Below, piece by piece: positions 59,731 to 64,000 of a stretch of 64,000 nt of DNA. Numbering within the stretch: position 1 is the stretch's first letter; the number at the start of each line of letters is the position of its first letter. The stretch is from Pseudovirgaria hyperparasitica (Eukaryota > Ascomycota > Dothideomycetes > Acrospermales > Acrospermaceae). Where the stretch lies: positions 690,941 through 754,940 of the forward strand of contig NW_022985556.1 in the NCBI RefSeq assembly GCF_010093815.1, written 5' to 3'. A program made the position numbers and the translations under genes. Below the pieces are notes generated by a model, which did no database searches, had not been told where the DNA came from, and worked only from the letters and a program-made list of their open reading frames with translations.

Positions 59731-60838
59731 ATTCACGACATAACGAGTGGCTTTTATGCCGTGATTGATTCGACCTGGGGTATATGATACACGAATCGAG
59801 GAACTTGGTTTTCGTAACCAAGCGCAAGGGGGTTCAACAACTAGAACCCGTCGTTCCCGACTCCTTTACTGGTCGAACATGAACTTCGATCAGCTTTCTC
59901 AATTTCCTATCTTTCTCTTCCGACTCCGCCAAAACTTCTGCCTTCCTTTGAGATCCTGCTTACTGCTTTGGCCTATCGCTCAGACCACACCCTGAAGCAC
60001 TCATCCAGTAGTGGTATGGCTTCATTCAAAGGTACTGTCGTTCCCCGGTAAACACAAGGATTACATCCTCTGAATATGTGCCCACACACTGGGCATGTTT
60101 TCCGTAGGTTTGCGCTGATGATCTTAGAGCCATCGTAAAGCTTAACAAGGGGCAAACAGTCGGGATATTCGACAGTTAAGCATGCTCGTTACTCCATGAG
60201 GTAGTGTGTGGGTTGCAGACATGTCAGGCAGGGCCTCCTTAAGAAAATTAGTGCGATGGAATCTAGTCTCCTCCGAGGCTGATCGCCTAACATTGTCGCA
60301 TTTCAATCGCTGTAAGGTCGCAGTTCAACGTTCAATAGGCCTGGTGCACAGCAATCTCAAATCAGGTTCAGGTGTGGCGAGGAAGGACGTGAGTTTAAGT
60401 GGAGAGTTACCATTGAATAACAACAACGCCACGGTAGAATGTCATTGTTGGCAGACTACAATGAGAAGACGGGCCCTGCATCCAGTTACCACGATGGATT
60501 CTGCTGGCTTGCAGATGTACACTTGACGACCTTGATCAGGGTTTCTTTCATGCCGAAGGATACAGTTGTATCAGTGTCTGATGCATTTCATGAATCTTGA
60601 AGACCTCTTTAGTAAGAAGCGAATATATTAAAGATGATCTTCATGTAAAAAGCCTTAGCTAATATGCCAACATTATAGAAGCGCGCGACTATACCTATGG
60701 CATACAGAATCGAAAAGCTAGGCGCAATTACAGTGGGAAGAAAAGCATACTAAGGTCACTCTCGTACCAAAGTAAGAGCTTATCATAGAGAGTATAACAC
60801 ATTGAGGAATATGGTGAGACACTAATGATGTATAAATG
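59731..60838. other. Intergenic with one small zinc-ribbon-like frame
   Basis: Apart from the frame described separately (59973-60155, -), the open frames here lack features. The right part is the 3' flank of the enoyl reductase gene. Confidence 0.35.
59973..60155 (-). CDS. Possible last exon with a zinc-ribbon-like CxxC pair
   Basis: The frame ends with LRKTCPVCGHIFRGCNPC and then VYRGTTVPLNEAIPLLDECF, a CxxC-x6-CxxC arrangement that could bind zinc. It stays open upstream to about 60178 (TVEYPDCLPLVKLYDGSKI) without an ATG, which suggests an internal or last exon. I could not place the preceding exon, and no family is recognised. Confidence 0.3.
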   Translation of the reverse strand: MPLVKLYDGSKIISANLRKTCPVCGHIFRGCNPCVYRGTTVPLNEAIPLLDECFRVWSER

Positions 60839-62027
60839 TTAAGATGGGATCTGAATTACAAGCTTCTTCCCATGAACCTCACCGCGACACAGCATCTCTA
60901 ATCCTTTTATGATCCCGCCTAATCCACCTCTAATTTCTTGGACCGGATGAGTCTTGAGCAAGTCGCTATCAACTAAGTCTTGTATTTGCTTCGCGCTCGC
61001 AACCCCAAGCTCATACTTTCGCTCATCGTATTTTCGAGTGTAGGGGCCAGGACCTAAATTCAATGACACGCCATTTGCTTCTGGGCACATGACCATTTCG
61101 ATCGATATCGACCGTCTAGTCCTCCAAGATTCGTCAAATGCTTCCAGGCATACATATCGGCCACCAGCTCGGCTTAGTATTTTCATGCAATTTGCTGCAG
61201 ACTGGGCGTCAGTGATGCAATCGATGACGTATCGGACCGAGGATGCTTTTGTGAACTGCCTCACAATTCGCAGAATGTCCTGTACGCAAGATTCTGATGT
61301 ATAGGATACCGTGGCGATGGCACCATACTCCATCGCCAAAGGAGCTGAACGTTCAGATGTTACCGCAATCGGCAGGTATCCACTCCTGTACGCAGTGTTC
61401 GTCAGCTGAAGAAGATTTTAACAGGTAAAGATGCACTTGCAATCGAAGCAATTGGCACATCATAGTACCTGAAGCTGTAGCTCCGCCATATATCACAACG
61501 GGTAGTTGAGTCTCTTGCAATGGCTCAGAAGGTCGTCCCTGCAAGCCTAAGCTTGCGCAATCCCAGAGGGCCAAAGAAGCAGTCTTCCATCCGATGCCAC
61601 CAAGCGCCGCAGCTTCCATGTTGGACCATCTTTTTGGTACTCGAATGAGTAGATGAATATCAGCTACGATATATTGGGCAAACGCCCCTTCTAATGGTCG
61701 CTGAGAGTTATTGCCAACTACGCTTCCACAAACTCGGTCGTTCATAGTGATTCGAGCACTTTCAGCGATCTTTGGTTCCTCATCTTCGCCAAATGCCAAG
61801 CCTACTACAATACCACAAAAATCGCAACCAACTCTGGTGCCGGGCGAGGGAAAGTACTTGGCCATCTTGTAATCGAACGGATTTAGTGCTACTGCAAGAG
61901 TTCTGATCAAGGCATGACCGGGAGACAAAATGGGTGTCGGTTCATCGTGCGAGAGACACAATGGAAGCGATTCTGATGTTTTGCATCCGTTGATCTGCAC
62001 CAGCGCAGTCTGTCTCTTGAGTTCCAT
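60839..62027 (-). CDS. Stand-alone trans-enoyl reductase (MDR/zinc-type alcohol dehydrogenase family)
   Basis: A medium-chain reductase of the type that reduces enoyl intermediates in trans for fungal polyketide synthases lacking a working ER domain (LovC, TenC, ApdC group). 377 residues in two exons (62027-61441, 61385-60839). Family features are LNPFDYKMAKYFPSPGTRVG, DFCGIVVGL, GAFAQYIVADIHLLIRVPKR, GGIGWKTASLALW, the NADPH-binding YGGATASGTMMCQLLRLSGY, and a C-terminal EIRGGLGGIIKGLEMLCRGE. No zinc-ligand set is present, as expected. The exons join only through a GC-AG intron (61440-61386, donor GCAAGT, acceptor TACAG), which gives LRLSGYLPIAVTS; a GT donor four bases further on leads to a quick stop. 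Lies next to a P450 gene on the same strand. Confidence 0.88.
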
Positions 62028-62792
62028 GAGATCCCCGTAAATAAAGACTGGAAAATCCTAAAATTGAGCGATTACTATCTCGTGGAAGTAAACCCTTTAC
62101 AGTCGGTAATATTAGTAAGGAGACAGTGAAGCTTTGCGCTGTACCTCTCCAGTTTATCCTCGAAGGATGCTGTAGGGGTACGTACATATTGCAGCGTTCC
62201 GATGTAAGAATCTCGGCATCATAAGACGTCTGCATGGCAGAAATCGCTGATGTATGAGCCAAGGTAGAAGCTTCCTCACGAGATATGGGCCGATATGCAG
62301 GCATACACCTTTGAGCATGATGTAGCATTGCATGAGCCCACTACATCATTAGCATGTCGACCTGACGCTGTATCTACTAATGTTGACCCCCTGCAGAGTC
62401 ACACTAGAATTAATCAACCTTGCATTTGCTGAAACGCAAGAATATCAGTAAATGAGGTGACAATAATTACAGAATCCTTCCTACAGTTGGGCAAATCAAC
62501 CAGCGGCACCGGGCATGCAGTGTTGCAGTGTTACGAGTGACATTCATCGGACCGATTTGGCAATGCGACTAGACACTAGTCATCAATCTCGGTCTAGGGT
62601 CATTGCTGACGATGCTCTAACTTCAAGATTCAGGATATCTCGGACGGTAATGATTTAGGCTTTGTCATAAGATGTTGATTTGTTTCCTGTTCATCATGCT
62701 TTGAGACGATCTTGCAATACATGTTATTTAAAATTGTTTCTGCTGTGTGCTACGGGCTCTGGGATGCTACCTATTTCGCATGAAAGATACTC
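62028..62792. other. Intergenic between reductase and P450 genes
   Basis: Likely promoter of the enoyl reductase gene and 3' flank of the P450 gene. No Zn2Cys6-type inverted CGG repeat was recognised by eye. Confidence 0.4.
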
Positions 62793-64000
62793 TCAAAGTG
62801 ACCTAAGTTTCACAAAGGCTTGCTTCGGATGTCGAAAGACGGCTTCTTGTCCACATAAGTTGCGAAACTCGTCATCTAGGGGGAGGAATTCGAAATTCAG
62901 TACCAGAAGTGCTACGAAAATGCGAAGCTCATACATCGCGAGTCTTTTGCCTATGGACAGTTAGTTGATCTACTTTGAGCCAATTGTATTAAGAAGTGAC
63001 AGCTTTACCAAAGCAGCCCCGAAACCCTCCACCAAAGACCAGGGTTGGTAGTGCATGAGGATTGAAAGTTTCTTGTCCTGTGGTCGCACGACTTAGCCAG
63101 CGGCTGGGCTCAAAAATTTCCAGAGACTTTTCTGCGTGGCCATTAATGCTGCTGCTTCGTGAATTCTTTTCATAAGCAGCCCTGCTGGTAGGACTACGAA
63201 GGTCTTCGGGGATGTTCCTCGGGGTTTTCAGTACTCTTGTATTCATGATAACATCTGTTCCGGCTGGAACATGATACCCAAGTATTTGAGTATCGACTGT
63301 CGTACGCCGAACGATCGCACCAGCAGTTACGGCAAAACGGAGTGTCTCCTGCAGAAATGCATCCAGATACGGAATATCCGTATCAATGATATCGGTAGCA
63401 GAAATCTTTGATCGAGGTTTTGAGAATGACGACTGCAGCGCCTTTCTCAATTCATTTTGAGCTGACTGATAGAGACTTAAGAATTTAACACACCACGCAA
63501 GTGTATTACCCGTGGAGTCAATGCCCTATGCAGGACCACTTTAGCCACAATAACGATAAGTTCAGCTTGGAGAAATGTCGTATTTACTTACCGCCATTAA
63601 GAAAAGCATTAGTTCTTCGAGCAAGGCCGTACTCCCTTCAGTAGTATAGACATCCTGAGAATCTTGCTTCGCGGTGATCATGAGCTCTCGTCTCAGAACA
63701 AGATCCATTGCACAGGTTTCATATTCGTCGTAATTGTCGGAACAACTCTTCGAAATCTGCATATGCCGGTCGCGAGATGCTGATACAAGTCGCTGCAGCT
63801 CGTCCCTCATGAATTTTTTGATGCGACGGTATCGAGAGCCGAATTTGATGTACTTGAGCTGTAGTGAGGCCATCCCTGATCCAGTGAATGCAGCCACAGT
63901 TTCATCGATGAATTGCATAGTGTCGAGAAACATCTCGCGGGATGATTGTGCTGCTCGTGGCGTAATGTTTCCTCCTGTACATTCTGCGGCGTCTACTGCG
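62793..64000 (-). CDS. Cytochrome P450 monooxygenase, N-terminal part beyond the window
   Basis: A haem-thiolate monooxygenase; the window holds the last three exons (>64000-63592, 63525-63009, 62950-62793). Helix I motif AGIDSTGNTLAW spans the first splice junction. The ExxR motif is in AFLQETLRFAV, the PERF-like segment is FEPSRWLS, and the haem loop FGGGFRGCFGKR, with the Cys ligand, spans the second junction. Both introns are normal (63591-63526 GTAAGT...CATAG, 63008-62951 GTAAAG...CATAG). The protein ends ...AFVKLRSL. The exon at the window edge is open to base 64000. Placed beside a trans-enoyl reductase, it is likely a tailoring enzyme of a polyketide pathway; the substrate is unknown. 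Confidence 0.93.

Overview
The window looks like nuclear DNA of a filamentous ascomycete, most likely a dothideomycete close to Pleosporales. The reasons are many short introns (mostly 45-65 nt, with GT/AG ends and CTRAC/CTAAT-like branch sites), orthologues of fungal-only families (SLS1, AIM18, fungal SEN15, DUF2985, ArAE_2-type transporters), and an Alt a 1-like secreted protein, a family best known from Pleosporales. I predicted exon structures by eye from frame continuity, splice signals and remembered family sequences. They were not tested by transcripts or alignments.

Layout. 3.5-7.9 kb (all minus): a fungal ArAE_2/DUF2421 membrane transporter with a suspicious in-frame stop, and a 4-hydroxylaminobenzoate lyase-like gene. 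8.7-17.6 kb is a dense housekeeping block: branchpoint-bridging protein MSL5/SF1 (-), a GST (+), a TBC1D5-like Rab GAP (+), a DUF2985 membrane protein (-) and the tRNA-splicing endonuclease subunit SEN15 (+). 20.2-24.9 kb: an Alt a 1-like secreted protein (-), an NmrA-like protein (-) and a multi-pass membrane protein (+). 24.9-28.8 kb is a gene-poor stretch with eroded gene pieces, including the tail of a protein kinase, and a tRNA-like element. 28.8-34.6 kb (all minus): a secreted alpha/beta hydrolase, a pyruvate decarboxylase-like TPP enzyme with eight exons, and an intradiol ring-cleavage dioxygenase. 35.4-38.8 kb: complex I subunit NDUFS5 (+) and TEF1/eEF1A (-).

38.8-42.0 kb is empty. 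Then come an APH-type kinase-like protein (+), the mitochondrial protein SLS1 (-) and, divergent from it, the eEF1A lysine methyltransferase EFM4 (+). 47.9-52.8 kb is again empty, followed by a long low-complexity protein (+). 56.7-59.7 kb holds a divergent pair, AIM18 (-) and a RAD51-like protein with a decayed Walker A motif (+). The right end (60.8-64.0 kb, minus) holds a stand-alone trans-enoyl reductase and a truncated cytochrome P450. These look like the edge of a polyketide (PKS or PKS-NRPS) secondary metabolite cluster that continues beyond the window.

I did not find a convincing undescribed system. The most interesting items are two introns that make sense only with GC-AG ends (in SLS1 and in the enoyl reductase), two related tRNA-like elements with good A and B boxes but no acceptor stem, and the cluster edge at the right. 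No retrovirus-like or capsid-bearing element was recognised.
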